From G020348185 sp964525045 (GTDB lineage: Bacteria > Nitrospirota > Nitrospiria > Nitrospirales > UBA8639), in the NCBI GenBank assembly GCA_964525045.1, contig CAZGFD010000004.1, forward strand, positions 1 to 64,000: DNA of 64,000 bases, given 5' to 3'. Below, piece by piece: positions 31,618 through 41,900 of this stretch. How positions within the stretch are numbered: the stretch's first letter is position 1; each line of letters opens with the position of its first letter. Below the pieces are notes generated by a model. That model ran no database searches and had not been told where the DNA came from. It saw nothing but the letters and a program-made list of their open reading frames with translations. The position numbers and the translations under genes were made by a program.

Positions 31618-32297
31618 GAGAAATGTACGGGCAGACGGCGATTGAGGGCATAGACGCCAAATAATACGACGAAAGAGATACACAACATTCCGGCAGACAG
31701 GATATGGGCCTGGTGGTATTCCATGACTTCAACCATATCGAATATCGCAATGGAGATGACCCTGGTTTTACCCGGAATATTGCCCCCAACCATCAGCACA
31801 ACGCCGAATTCCCCGAGGGTATGGGCAAAACCCAGTACGATGGCCGTCAGGTACCCTCGCAACGCCATGGGTGAAATGACCGTCAAAAACGCATCGAAGC
31901 GTGAGGCCCCGAGTGACCATGCCGCTTCTAAGGCACCTTTTCCAATACCCTCAAAGGCACCATGCAGGGGTTGAACGACAAACGGTAGGGAATACAGGGT
32001 GGAGGCGATGACCAAACCGCTGAATGTAAAAGTTAAAGAGGATCCGGTTAGGTGTTTCCACGGCCCACCCAGAAACCCGTGAGGACCCAACGCGATGAGT
32101 AAATAAAACCCCAAGACCGTCGGTGGCAACACAATGGGAAGGGCTACAATGGACTCTACAACGGTTCTTAGCGATGACCGGGTATGGGCCAACCACCACG
32201 CGATTGGGGTACCGACCAACAGGAGGACCAACACCGTGACACCGGCAAGTCTGATGGTGACCCAAACGGGTCCCCAATCAAAATCTGTCAGTTCCAT
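31614..32297 (-). CDS. modB: Molybdate ABC transporter permease
   Basis: Predicted 227-residue inner-membrane permease with five to six hydrophobic helices. It contains the ModB signatures LPIVLPPTVLGFYLL and the coupling-helix EAA loop GALEAAWSLGASRFDAF. It is coupled to modC by ATGA and to the upstream regulator by TAATG, so the three genes form one unit. No modA binding-protein gene is adjacent. Confidence 0.94.
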   Translation of the reverse strand: MELTDFDWGPVWVTIRLAGVTVLVLLLVGTPIAWWLAHTRSSLRTVVESIVALPIVLPPTVLGFYLLIALGPHGFLGGPWKHLTGSSLTFTFSGLVIASTLYSLPFVVQPLHGAFEGIGKGALEAAWSLGASRFDAFLTVISPMALRGYLTAIVLGFAHTLGEFGVVLMVGGNIPGKTRVISIAIFDMVEVMEYHQAHILSAGMLCISFVVLFGVYALNRRLPVHFS

Positions 32298-33448
32298 TAA
32301 CAGACCACCTTGCCGATTTCCTTCACATCGTATCCACCAAGGGCTTGCATCTCTTTTCGGAAGGCCCGGCTCACAAGGGTATCAAGAAAACGCGTTAGCC
32401 TGGGATGTGATTGTAAATGAACGTGCGGAATGACCAAATCGTAATGCTCTTCCCGCAAAGGAAGAAAATCTAGGCCAAACATCAGTGCTGCAGATCGGAC
32501 GCCAATTCCGGCGTCAGCATTACCCGCCAAAATGGTTCGTGCGACTTCCACATGTGAAGAGACCTCCACCCCATATCCTTTGAGCTGTTTGGTCACGAGA
32601 CTGGCACGCCCCAATTCCAAGTCCAAAAGACTCCGGGCACCCGATCCTTTCTCACGGTTGACAATATGAGTGCCTCGTCGCGCGAGGTCTTCAATCCGAA
32701 GGATTTTTTTGGGATTCCCGTGCCCCACCATAAGTCCCTGTTCCCATGTGGCAAAGCGAATCACTCTAAATCGGTCTATATTGAGATGTTTCTTGAGATA
32801 CGGCAAATTGCTCTGTCCGGAACGGTCATCTATCAGATGAAGGCCAGCCATGTGGACTTCTTCGCGTTTCAGGGCCTGAATGGCAGCCACACTCCCCAGC
32901 GTCCATCCAATCACCGAAGCTCCGTCTCCAAAACGACGATGATGTTCCGCTGCCAAATACATGGCGGGATCACATCCGGCAACCACAATGGCTTCTTCAA
33001 TCGGGTGGCGGTCATGCAGTAATTCAATCGGGACCTTCACGGTCAACCTCCCCTTGGTCTTCTGGGAATGACGGCTCAGCATCAACCCATCTGCCGGGGT
33101 CATCACATTGAATAAATCGTTTGGGTTGTCAAGGGGCTTGGCAACCAACCGCTTCCCTACCTGAGCAAGATTTACACGTATAGGAAAATGTGATTCTGTC
33201 TCTGATCCGAGAAGGTCGGCTTCGACACATTCATTTGCCGACTCAAAACGGAACAGATCTTCCACGCTACAGCTCAAGATTTTTGCCAGACGCAGGGAAA
33301 TTTCGGTACTCGGCAAATACTGGTTGGATTCAATGGAGTACAGGGCCTGGCGGGTGAGCCCAACCTGTTCAGCCAAAGCCTTTTGCGAAAGCCCCTGCTT
33401 GATCCTTTTTTCTCGAAGAAAATTCTCCAACACTTCATCCACCCTCAA
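32297..33448 (-). CDS. XRE-family regulator with substrate-binding-like domain
   Basis: Predicted 383-residue transcription factor. Residues 1-65 are a Cro/XRE helix-turn-helix (REKRIKQGLSQKALAEQVGL then TRQALYSIESNQY). Residues about 140-375 resemble a type II periplasmic-binding-protein domain in cytosolic form (VVAGCDPAMYLAAEHH, REKGSGARSLLDLEL, VARTILAGNADAGIG), as in stand-alone molybdate or tungstate sensor proteins. It shares TAATG with modB, so it is likely to control this transporter in response to molybdate. There is no ModE-type gene nearby. The ligand is inferred from context. Confidence 0.88.
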   Translation of the reverse strand: MRVDEVLENFLREKRIKQGLSQKALAEQVGLTRQALYSIESNQYLPSTEISLRLAKILSCSVEDLFRFESANECVEADLLGSETESHFPIRVNLAQVGKRLVAKPLDNPNDLFNVMTPADGLMLSRHSQKTKGRLTVKVPIELLHDRHPIEEAIVVAGCDPAMYLAAEHHRRFGDGASVIGWTLGSVAAIQALKREEVHMAGLHLIDDRSGQSNLPYLKKHLNIDRFRVIRFATWEQGLMVGHGNPKKILRIEDLARRGTHIVNREKGSGARSLLDLELGRASLVTKQLKGYGVEVSSHVEVARTILAGNADAGIGVRSAALMFGLDFLPLREEHYDLVIPHVHLQSHPRLTRFLDTLVSRAFRKEMQALGGYDVKEIGKVVC

Positions 33449-33503
33449 TGGGACTAATACTGAAAAATGACGGATATGTGTAGGTTGTCATATTTACAAT
33501 ACA

Positions 33504-33534
33504 ATAGTAATGTTTTCTTGACATTTTATCAAGA
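33504..33534 (-). promoter_or_regulatory. Promoter and operator of the molybdate operon
   Basis: On the minus strand a TTGATA -35 box (33527-33532) and TACTAT -10 box (33504-33509) are 17 bp apart. TCTTGA (33516-33521) and TCAAGA (33529-33534) form an inverted repeat with 7-base spacing over the -35 box, a plausible operator for the XRE regulator just downstream. Confidence 0.55.
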
Positions 33535-33869
33535 CACCTTGACACTTCGGATCTGAGGGAAGTAGGTAATTTTATTTAAAAACAGGTATATACGGTAGGA
33601 TGAATGAGAAACCATTCCTGAAATGATGGCGATCTATGAGATAGCCCTTTAGGGCGGATGTTGCTTGTTGAAATCACCGGCAATTTGAAATCACCATAAC
33701 GCTTGACTCAATCAGACACTCAAAGTTATTCTATTTCATTAACTTCAGGATGTACCAATCGTAAAAATTTAGCGGTTAATAACTTTCCCACCCCTCATTT
33801 TTGGAGCCGGTCATTTCATTTCGAAGGATATCCCTGTATTCCCCCGGGAGCGTCAGGCCTAGCGGATCA
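33535..33869. other. Intergenic region between divergent genes
   Basis: AT-rich spacer without a gene. A TTGACT (33703-33708) and TATTCT (33727-33732) pair, 18 bp apart, may be the promoter of the lipoprotein gene downstream. I see nothing else. Confidence 0.4.
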
Positions 33870-34829
33870 ATGTCATCCTTGACCAATGCCATTGGGCCTC
33901 TTCTGGGCAGCCTGTTCGCTTTCTTGATTGGCCTTGGGGCAACGGGATGTTCTGGTGCCCCTCTCAAGAATGTTCAGGAAAAAACTGACTCCCCACCCGC
34001 ATCCTCCTCATCTTCCCCATCGTCTCCCGATGACCCCGAGACGGTCCTTCGACTTTTAGTCAAGGCCAATGAGGACAAAGACTTGAAAACCATGAAGCGA
34101 TTCATGGCGACAGATGAAAATGTCATTGGATACACCATCGGAGGAAGGAAATACGTGGGCTGGGAAGGATTCGCCCAAACGATGAGTTTGGAATTTGCTT
34201 CTGTTGATCGGTTGGACATACCCATTCCGTATCTGCAAGTCTGGCAAAGAGATGAAATTGCTTGGTTTGCCATGGAACTTGATTACACCCGAGAAGTGAC
34301 TAACGACAACGGCGAGGTTGAAAGAACACTCATTCCCTTACGCGAGACAGGAGTGTTGGAGCGTCGTGAGGGTAAGTGGGTGATCGTGAACTGGCATGAA
34401 TCCCTTCGTGAATCAACGCCGCAAATGGCTCTTGCCACCCCCACCTCAACCACAGCCATCCCTGAGACCTCAACTCCATATCCCGACACTATCGACTTAA
34501 GTGGAGAATGGGAAATTCATGAGGAAGATAAATCGTATCGGGCCACGCTTGATCAAAAGGGGAATGGACCCTATTCGTGGCAAAACGGCAATCTGACGAC
34601 TTTAAAGATATCGAATGGTCTTTGGGCAGGCAAATGGGCCCAACCCGGAAACGACCGGGAAGGTGAATTTGAGGTTTTGCTCTCCGAAGATATGAAAACC
34701 GCCCAAGGCGTCTGGTGGTATACCCGTGTTGGAGAACATCACAATATACCACCTCGAGAATGGGGCGGAAGCTACATTTTTAAACGATTAGAATCTACCT
34801 CTGCCGCCACTATTCCTGAACCAAATTAA
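33870..34829 (+). CDS. Lipoprotein with SnoaL/NTF2-like domain
   Basis: Predicted 319-residue lipoprotein. A signal segment (LLGSLFAFLIGLGATGC) ends in a lipobox Cys. The ATG at 33870 is preferred over one at 33801, which would add a charged 23-residue lead. After a Ser/Pro linker, residues about 60-190 resemble a SnoaL/DUF4440 domain (ETVLRLLVKANEDKDLKTMK, VGWEGFAQTM, WVIVNWHES). The C-terminal domain is beta-rich with many Trp (SGEWEIHEE, GLWAGKWAQPG). Its function is unknown; it is presumably attached to a membrane in the envelope. Confidence 0.7.
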   Translation: MSSLTNAIGPLLGSLFAFLIGLGATGCSGAPLKNVQEKTDSPPASSSSSPSSPDDPETVLRLLVKANEDKDLKTMKRFMATDENVIGYTIGGRKYVGWEGFAQTMSLEFASVDRLDIPIPYLQVWQRDEIAWFAMELDYTREVTNDNGEVERTLIPLRETGVLERREGKWVIVNWHESLRESTPQMALATPTSTTAIPETSTPYPDTIDLSGEWEIHEEDKSYRATLDQKGNGPYSWQNGNLTTLKISNGLWAGKWAQPGNDREGEFEVLLSEDMKTAQGVWWYTRVGEHHNIPPREWGGSYIFKRLESTSAATIPEPN

Positions 34830-34903
34830 AAGAGAAATTTATCACCCAGTTGTATTCGATTACACTCCCTTTAACCCGATTACTCCAATTAAGGAGAACC
34901 TGT

Positions 34904-35923
34904 ATGCGTTACCTAGCCCTAACGACTCTATTCATTTTTTCTCTGGTAGGAATTTCACATGCCGATGGAGGGCATCACCATTCCATTCCCACACTCAAAA
35001 AAGGGAAGACCACCGTTTCCTATGAGGGGGACAAAATCATTATCACCTTTGGACCCATCGATCTTCCCGTTGGGCATAGCGGCGATCTAGCGGCGAGCAT
35101 GCCCAAGCATTTCTTCTCCTTGCCGGAAGACCGGCATTTTACGGCATTTAAATCCGAGGTTTTCACTAAGGACGGGACCGCGTTAACCCCTGAATATCTT
35201 CACCATCTCTTGCTGTTGGATATGGATCGAAAAAGTATTTCCTGCGAGGGAGAACCCATGTTTTTAGGGGGAGCCGGAATGGAAATGGTCAAGACGAAGT
35301 TTCCCAAAGGATATGGTGTGGCCTTACCAAAGGAACATAAGTTGATGACTCTTGTCGCCTTTTACCATGGAGCCCCTCCCACCAAAGATGCCATGGCCCG
35401 CTTTACCATCGAATTAGCCCCCAAGGATGAACCGATTCAATCGATGGAGGTGTTGCAGATCGGCGTTAATGTGGTGTGCTTCAGTAAATTTGACCAACGA
35501 CCCAAAGACCAATCAGATGAAGGAATTGAGATTCCTCCAGGCGTTCAAGTCATGAAAGCTCCCCGAAAATTCCAGGTGGATGGTTGCGTCAAATTTGCCT
35601 ACCCCCACGTCCACGATGGGGCACTCCTCGTGGCGTTAGAGAATATCTCTGCCCGGCGAACGCTACTTCGAACGGTTCCTGATGTTGAAATGAATGGGGA
35701 ATTAATCGGATTTTCGAATCGCCAAGTGTATAGTGACGCCAAGGGATTCTCCATCAATACCAAAGACCAGTATGAAATGGTTCTAGTTCACCATCAGCCA
35801 CTTCATCATGACAACGACCCCCATGGAATGGGAAATTATCTTCTGTATATGACGCCGGGGGAATGCCCGAATTCACCAAATAGCCGGAACGCCTCTCTTG
35901 AGAACGGCCAGGGACCGAGCTAA
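34904..35923 (+). CDS. Secreted protein of unknown function
   Basis: Predicted 339-residue exported protein. The ATG at 34904 has AAGGAG upstream and starts a clear signal peptide (LALTTLFIFSLVGISHA); an ATG at 34850 lacks one. The mature part is rich in His (GGHHHSIPTLKKG, HHQPLHHDNDPHG), which could bind metal, and contains a Cys near residue 125. No family is recognised. It follows the SnoaL lipoprotein by 74 bases. Confidence 0.7.
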   Translation: MRYLALTTLFIFSLVGISHADGGHHHSIPTLKKGKTTVSYEGDKIIITFGPIDLPVGHSGDLAASMPKHFFSLPEDRHFTAFKSEVFTKDGTALTPEYLHHLLLLDMDRKSISCEGEPMFLGGAGMEMVKTKFPKGYGVALPKEHKLMTLVAFYHGAPPTKDAMARFTIELAPKDEPIQSMEVLQIGVNVVCFSKFDQRPKDQSDEGIEIPPGVQVMKAPRKFQVDGCVKFAYPHVHDGALLVALENISARRTLLRTVPDVEMNGELIGFSNRQVYSDAKGFSINTKDQYEMVLVHHQPLHHDNDPHGMGNYLLYMTPGECPNSPNSRNASLENGQGPS

Positions 35924-36305
35924 ATCCCAAGGCTTCAAATTTCCGGCAAAGAATTTCGTCCTTTTTGGCGTTGATGCGGTTGGAAACCTGAGTTCGTTCG
36001 AACCCCGCTCCCAGCGACTTTTCTCTGGCCCCTACTCCAGGCCAACACTTCCCTGGGGCCTGCCCCGACCTGCCACCACCTGACCCCTTCTTATTTGGTC
36101 GCCAATCTTGACAAGAACTCAGGCACATGGACGCCATAAAAGTCAGGCGGCCTTTTCCCCTGCGGCCTTCCCCTTGTCACGATTCCTTGCTGGTGAATTT
36201 GACCTCCCCTTGCCTCTTTGGTACTTTTTGGGTGCCCCGATGACCCATTAAGAATTATTGATCCCAACCCGGGTCAACTGAACTTGGCCTGAAACGGTTT
36301 CCCTG
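35924..36305. other. Intergenic region without a visible gene
   Basis: 382 bases of mixed composition. A long minus-strand frame overlaps the end of the 34904 gene but has no ribosome site or domain. A T-arm-like GGGGTTCGAAC segment near 35995-36005 is not part of a foldable tRNA. I see no promoter or repeat that I would defend. Confidence 0.4.
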
Positions 36306-37274
36306 ATGATGGAAACTAAAAAAAGACGAAGACGGTCTCTCCTTTACTGGGTAACTGGAATTGTAGGATTGGGCTTACTCATTTGTGCCGGGCTTGCCTG
36401 GAGCATTAGCACCATCGGGAAGGAAGTCCGGAGTTGTTTGGAGGGATGTGCACCCGCGGTCACGCTCGATTCGACTCCTTTCACATTTCTCACCTTTAAT
36501 CTGTATCATGGATTTCCCATATTTAAAAATGTCAGAGAGCGGGTAGAACTGACCGCACAACACCTGGGCGAGCTGGACCCGGACTTTGCCTTGCTCCAAG
36601 AAGTTCCCTGGCGTAGTGATGTCGGTTGGGCCGCGGAGTATCTGGCCGAGGAGGTGGGGCTCAACTTTGTCTACTTGCGTGGCAACGGAAACTCCCGCAC
36701 TCTGGGCTTTGAAGAAGGCCTGGCTATTTTAAGCCGCTACCCGCTCAGGGATCCAAGATTTACTGAACTCTCCCCAAGGAACGGTATCTTCGAGCATCGT
36801 ATCGCTCTGGCCGTCATTGCAGAAACGCCTTCAGGTCCTATTCAACTGGTCACGGTACATTTGCCCTGGGACAGGACCAACCGTATCAATGCCGGCCAAA
36901 TGGTCTCACTTGAAAATTTTATCGCCGAACTCGAACCCCACCCGACCATTCTGGCGGGGGACTTTAACGCACAGGAGGGTACTCCTCAGATCAAGAAGCT
37001 GGCCAACCAATGGGTCGATGCCTTTCGCCAAATTTATCAAGAAAGTCATGTTCCCACCTGTTGTCTTCGACCCGAAAACCTCCACAAGGCCAATGCCGGT
37101 CAACACTTTTCGCGGGTTGACTACGTGTTCCTCAGAGACAACGGGAAACAACACTGGATGACGCTAAATGCAAAAACGATATTTGACCGACCCTTTAAAA
37201 CCTCAAAGGGTTATCGATGGGCCTCGAATCATGTTGGTGTACTCGTCGAGGCGAATCTCGACTTAAAAAACTAA
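36306..37274 (+). CDS. Membrane-anchored endonuclease/exonuclease/phosphatase-family protein
   Basis: Predicted 322 residues. One N-terminal membrane helix (SLLYWVTGIVGLGLLICAGL) places the catalytic domain outside the cytoplasm. The EEP-fold motifs are in order: TFNLYHG, LLQEVPW (metal-binding Glu), VTVHLPW, GDFNAQEG, HFSRVDYVFLR and a C-terminal WASNHVGVLVE with the catalytic His. The usual Ser-Asp-His is Ser-Asn-His here. It could be a phosphodiesterase, sphingomyelinase-like enzyme or nuclease; the substrate is unknown. No operon partners. Confidence 0.83.
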   Translation: MMETKKRRRRSLLYWVTGIVGLGLLICAGLAWSISTIGKEVRSCLEGCAPAVTLDSTPFTFLTFNLYHGFPIFKNVRERVELTAQHLGELDPDFALLQEVPWRSDVGWAAEYLAEEVGLNFVYLRGNGNSRTLGFEEGLAILSRYPLRDPRFTELSPRNGIFEHRIALAVIAETPSGPIQLVTVHLPWDRTNRINAGQMVSLENFIAELEPHPTILAGDFNAQEGTPQIKKLANQWVDAFRQIYQESHVPTCCLRPENLHKANAGQHFSRVDYVFLRDNGKQHWMTLNAKTIFDRPFKTSKGYRWASNHVGVLVEANLDLKN

Positions 37275-37350
37275 TCGTTAATACTCCCCCCCAACCCCTT
37301 GATATACATCAGGGAAATCAAGGTGAGGGATACCTCAGGAGCTCACCCCA

Positions 37351-37427
37351 GTCACCTCAACCTTCATTTCCACCCGATCAAGTGGATTGTCACGATTGTC
37401 CCGTCTTACGGTGACGATCCGGTCAAC
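37351..37427 (-). pseudogene. Fragment of peptidyl-prolyl isomerase gene
   Basis: This 77-base segment matches the 3' end of the cyclophilin gene at 43984-44060 with five mismatches and no gaps, in the same orientation. It corresponds to the C-terminal residues around VDRIV and DNRDNPLDRVEMKVEVT, without the rest of the gene. It looks like the remains of a duplicated gene copy. Confidence 0.8.
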
Positions 37428-37647
37428 CCACAGGTTTCCGCAAAGTTTTACGTCGATGACTCTTTTCCAAATTAGATTTATGATGGAGGATTGCATTTAG
37501 GAAAGCACCAGCCTGTTTAGAAGGCCGCACTGTGGACCGAAGCGGGGTTTCTTCAAAATTCAGGCAGTTGGGAATGAAAAATCGTCCGTTTCAGATTGAT
37601 TTTGGCAGCTGTGAGGCAACATAGAATTTTGTTTAAATACCCCCTTT
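37428..37647. other. Intergenic region after the gene fragment
   Basis: No gene is visible. The whole spacer from 37275 to 37647 contains only the cyclophilin fragment and a T-rich run before the cyclase stop codon. Confidence 0.4.
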
Positions 37648-38940
37648 TCACTTCGACTCCATTTCCCAAATTCCCTCCCATTCATTCAAGTCCATTTTGT
37701 TTTTCAATATTTCACAACGATCAATAAATACCTGGCAGGCTTTATCATTGGGATTCAGGTTTAGCGCTTCCCGAAAGGCCGAAATTGAATCTTTCCAGTT
37801 CCCATCCCGATATTCTTTAAGACCTTTTTCGAAAAAACCAAGAACCTCTTTTTTATTAGGGAATGTTTCTTCCGTATGATTGTCCAGAATTTCATAAATT
37901 CGGCAAGGCTTGGTTTTTCCTTTTAAGCATATGCGGTCGAGTTCTCTTGTTTGATAATCACCGCGCAGATCTTTTAGCGTATATTCACTAATAATAATTT
38001 GAGCCCCATAATATTTTGTCGCGCCTTCCAGGCGTGCGGCCAGGTTCACCCCATCCCCGATTACGGTGTAATCCATCCTCTCAGAAGACCCGATATTCCC
38101 GGCAATCACAGGAGAAGAGTTTAGGCCAATGCCAATTTGGATCGGTTTTTCCCCCCTGTTTTTCCGTTCCTGGTTATAAATGGTTACCGCGGTGGCCATA
38201 GAGATAGCCGTATGCACTCCACAATCCGCGTGCCCCTCATAAGGAATTGGGGCACCAAAAACCGCCATTATGGCATCTCCAATAAATTTATCCAACATCC
38301 CTTTTTCTTTTTGAATGCAGCTCACCATTTGAGTGAAATAGTCATTTAGGAATTCAATTGTTTTTTGTGCGCCGAGTTCCTCAGAAAGGGTGGTGAAGCT
38401 CCGAATATCGGAGAATAAAATAGTCACCTCGTGTTCACTCGTTCCCATTAGTTCTTCACCACTTTCCATTAAGCTATCCACAAGTTCCGAACCAAGGTAG
38501 CGGACCATGGTGGCCTTCATTCTTTCCTCGTTTTGTTTGCGAAGAAATTGCAATTCCAGGTGATTTCGTATTCTTGCGCGCACCTCTTCTTTATGAAAGG
38601 GTTTCGTAATATAATCCACCCCGCCGACTTGAAAGCCCTGAACGATATCGTCAGTTTCCTTTTTAGCCGTAATAAAAATAATGGGTATATCCTTGGTCTT
38701 AGAATTTTGTTTTAAACGAGTACATGTTTCATACCCATCAATTCCCGGCATCATGATATCCAATAAGATCAAATTCGGAGACAAATTGGGAATGATCTCA
38801 AGCGCCTTTTCTCCACTATTGGCGAAAGCAAGCTTGTAATTCTCCGATGCCAGGGCTTCCCTCAAAACGGCAAGGTTCGCCGGGGTGTCATCCACCAGCA
38901 AGATGCGTAATTCGGACGCGATGGAGGAAATATTATCCAT
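37648..38940 (-). CDS. Response regulator with adenylate/guanylate cyclase domain
   Basis: Predicted 430-residue cytosolic protein. Residues about 12-125 are a receiver domain (RILLVDDTPANLAVL, phospho-Asp in LILLDIMMPGIDGYE, switch FITAK). A short coiled-coil linker precedes a class III cyclase domain (VTILFSDIRSFTTLSEELG and KFIGDAIMAVFG carry the two metal-binding Asp). The end is TPR-like (WKDSISAFREALNLNPND). The ATG at 38940 is preferred; a TTG at 38946 is in frame. It overlaps the large kinase gene, its likely partner. Product cAMP versus cGMP is not resolved. Confidence 0.92.
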   Translation of the reverse strand: MDNISSIASELRILLVDDTPANLAVLREALASENYKLAFANSGEKALEIIPNLSPNLILLDIMMPGIDGYETCTRLKQNSKTKDIPIIFITAKKETDDIVQGFQVGGVDYITKPFHKEEVRARIRNHLELQFLRKQNEERMKATMVRYLGSELVDSLMESGEELMGTSEHEVTILFSDIRSFTTLSEELGAQKTIEFLNDYFTQMVSCIQKEKGMLDKFIGDAIMAVFGAPIPYEGHADCGVHTAISMATAVTIYNQERKNRGEKPIQIGIGLNSSPVIAGNIGSSERMDYTVIGDGVNLAARLEGATKYYGAQIIISEYTLKDLRGDYQTRELDRICLKGKTKPCRIYEILDNHTEETFPNKKEVLGFFEKGLKEYRDGNWKDSISAFREALNLNPNDKACQVFIDRCEILKNKMDLNEWEGIWEMESK

Positions 38941-41900
38941 GTTCAATTTGTTCTAAAATTTTAAGAATTCCCTCACCATCAAACTGGTCCACCAATTCCT
39001 TCAAATATGCAGTTAAATTTTTACCAGCAGGTGAAATTTCCTCCAACTCAGAAAAATGCTGATCCAATTCCATAAGCATTCCCATTTGAACTTTCCCTTT
39101 CATGGAAGCCAAAAGGGGCGGAGAAACCTTGAATCCTGAAAAATCCAGATTGTCAGGTCGACCTGGACCTTCTTTCGGGTCAAATGGTTTCAAAGAGCCT
39201 AGAAGACCATCCAGCTTATTCCAAAAATCATTCCACAATGTATCTTGGACATTCGTACCTTTGCGAAGTTCCGCCTCCAATGGTTCGGCGACTGCAGCTA
39301 GCTCATCAGCTCCAATCGTGGCTGAAACCCCCTTGACCGTATGAACAAGCCTCTCGGCCAGCTTGAGATCTCCTGCTTTCAAAGCCTTTTCTATTTCCAA
39401 TTTTGTATTAATATTATTTTGATAGAAATTACCCAGTAACTTTCGATAGAGGTTCTCATTCCCATTGACCCTTTCCACCCCCGCCTCAACATTGACTCCC
39501 GGAATCCTTGGCAAGGGGCCTCCGTCTTGAGTTGACTGGGTGTTTCCAGGCTCAGAACTTGCCTCCGGTCCCAATCCCTCTCTTTTCGGAACCCATTTGA
39601 TGAGAGCCGAAAATAATTCCTTCGTATTGATGGGTTTTGAAACATGATCGCTCATCCCGGCCTCGATACATTTCTCCCGGTCCCCCTGCATGACATTAGC
39701 TGTCATGGCGACAATCGGGAGGGTAGCAAAACGTTCATTGGTACGGATAGCGCGGGTGGCCTCATATCCATCCATTTCAGGCATTTGAATATCCATCAAT
39801 ACACAGTCGAATTCTGCTTGATTGACTTTTTCCACAGCTTCTTTTCCGTTGTTGGCCACCGTGATATTAAACCCCTTCTGCATTAACAATTCGATGGCAA
39901 CTTCCTGGTTGATTTCGTTGTCTTCAACAAGCAGGATATTGGCACCGCGGATATTCTCCAACCCCAACACCTCCTGCTGTGCTTTAACTCTTTCCCCGAA
40001 TTCTTCTCTTGCAAGTTTTTTCCCAAAAACTTCCATAATGCTTTCAAACAACAAAGATGGATTCATGGGTTTAACCAGAAACCCATCGAGTTTCGCCTCT
40101 TCGGCCCGGCGCACAACCTCTTCCCGGCCATAGGCCGTTAACATGATAATTTTGGGAATGGTCTTCAGGTTGGGATGATTTTTAATGATCTCTGCCGTTT
40201 TGATCCCATTCATTTCTGGCATTTGCCAATCCATGATAATAAGATCATACGGCTGGGTTGCATCGGCAGACTCCACCATTGAAATACCTTCGGCACCAGT
40301 GGATGCAATGGACACATCCATGAAAAAAGCGTTCAGAGCATTTGCTATGACTTCTTGAGCCATATGATTATCATCTACCACTAGGACTCTTTTCCCCTTC
40401 AGGTCATCAGAAAGTAATAACTGCTTTTTCTTTTGATGGGCATTCACTCCAAAAACTGCCGTAAAAATAAAAGTGCTGCCTTGGCCGGGTGTGCTTTCGA
40501 CCCAGATTGTGCCTTCCATCATCTCAACCAGTTTTTTACTGATCGTCAGTCCAAGTCCGGTTCCGCCAAATTTGCGTGTGGTCGTCGCATCGGCCTGGCT
40601 GAAGGATTGAAACAATCTTCCAATCTGTTCCTGGGTTAGGCCAATCCCCGTATCCTTCACCGAAAATTGCAATACCACTTGATTGTTTTCTTCTTTCAGC
40701 AAGCTAATATTTACGATTATCTCTCCCTTTTCTGTAAATTTGACCGCATTATTCGCTAAATTCGTCAAAATCTGGCCCAAACGAAGAGGATCGCCAACAA
40801 GTGAATAGGGCACAGTTTCTGAAACCGAAAATAAGACCTCTAATCCTTTATCCTGGGCTTTTAACGTCACAAGGGTGGCAAGATGATCCAGGACTTCGTC
40901 CAATTGAAAATCTATCCTCTCCATATCCAGTTTCCCGGCTTCGATTTTCGAAAAGTCCAGAATATCGTTTATAAGGCCTAATAACGCATTTGCTGAAGAT
41001 TGGATTTTACTGACATAGTTCTGTTGCTTCGGCGATAGATCAGTATTCATGGCAAGATGACTCATGCCGATGATCGCGTTCATCGGTGTCCGGATTTCAT
41101 GGCTCATGTTCGCAAGAAAATCCCCTTTGGCCCGATTGGCTTCCTGAGCCTGTAATTCAGCTCGTTGTAATTTTTCTTCTCCTCGTTTCCGTTCCACTAA
41201 AGAACCCAGAAGAGTCCCGACGTCAGCCATAAGTTCTACTATCTGCTTATTACTTTCTTCCACCAAATGGGTGTAGAACTCCATGACTCCAACAATCTCA
41301 TTTCCAATTAAAATCGGAAAAGCGAAGCCAGCACCCAGACAAACCTCTCTGGCAATCTCCGCGCGCGTAAAATTCGGATCTTTGGTTACGTCTTTTATCC
41401 AGACTGGTTCCCCATATTGAAAAACCTTTCCGGGCAAATCTGTTCCTTTTAAAATTTCACTTTCTTCGGTTTTCTTGACAAAAGGTTGAAAGTTTTGACG
41501 ACTTTTTAAATACCATATCTTTGTCGGAATCAGTTTCTCTTGGGGGTGTTCAGGATCAGGCAAATAAATATGGCCAATAGACCATCCCAATCCCTCGCAC
41601 ACACAGTTCAATGCTAATCGCATTCCTTCATGTAAAGGAAGATTAAGGTTGGCAGAGACTGCAATATTTTTGTGTAATTCCGAGAATACATTTTTCCTTT
41701 TTATCTCCTCTTCGGCTTTTTTTCGTTCAGCCAGGTCCAATCCGGAACGAACACAGATACCAATTGATTGGGAGGCTTCTTTAATCCAGGCGATTTGGCT
41801 ATCCTCAAAATGAGTATGGGAAACAAGCTCCAACACTCCAACAACTTTTTCATTATGAAATAAAGGATAGATCAATGCACTGGCAGCGGGCACCTTCCCA

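Noticed and set aside
35990..36010. GGGGTTCGAAC, like a tRNA T-arm, in the spacer after the His-rich secreted protein
   Set aside because: No acceptor, D-arm or anticodon arm can be paired around it on either strand.
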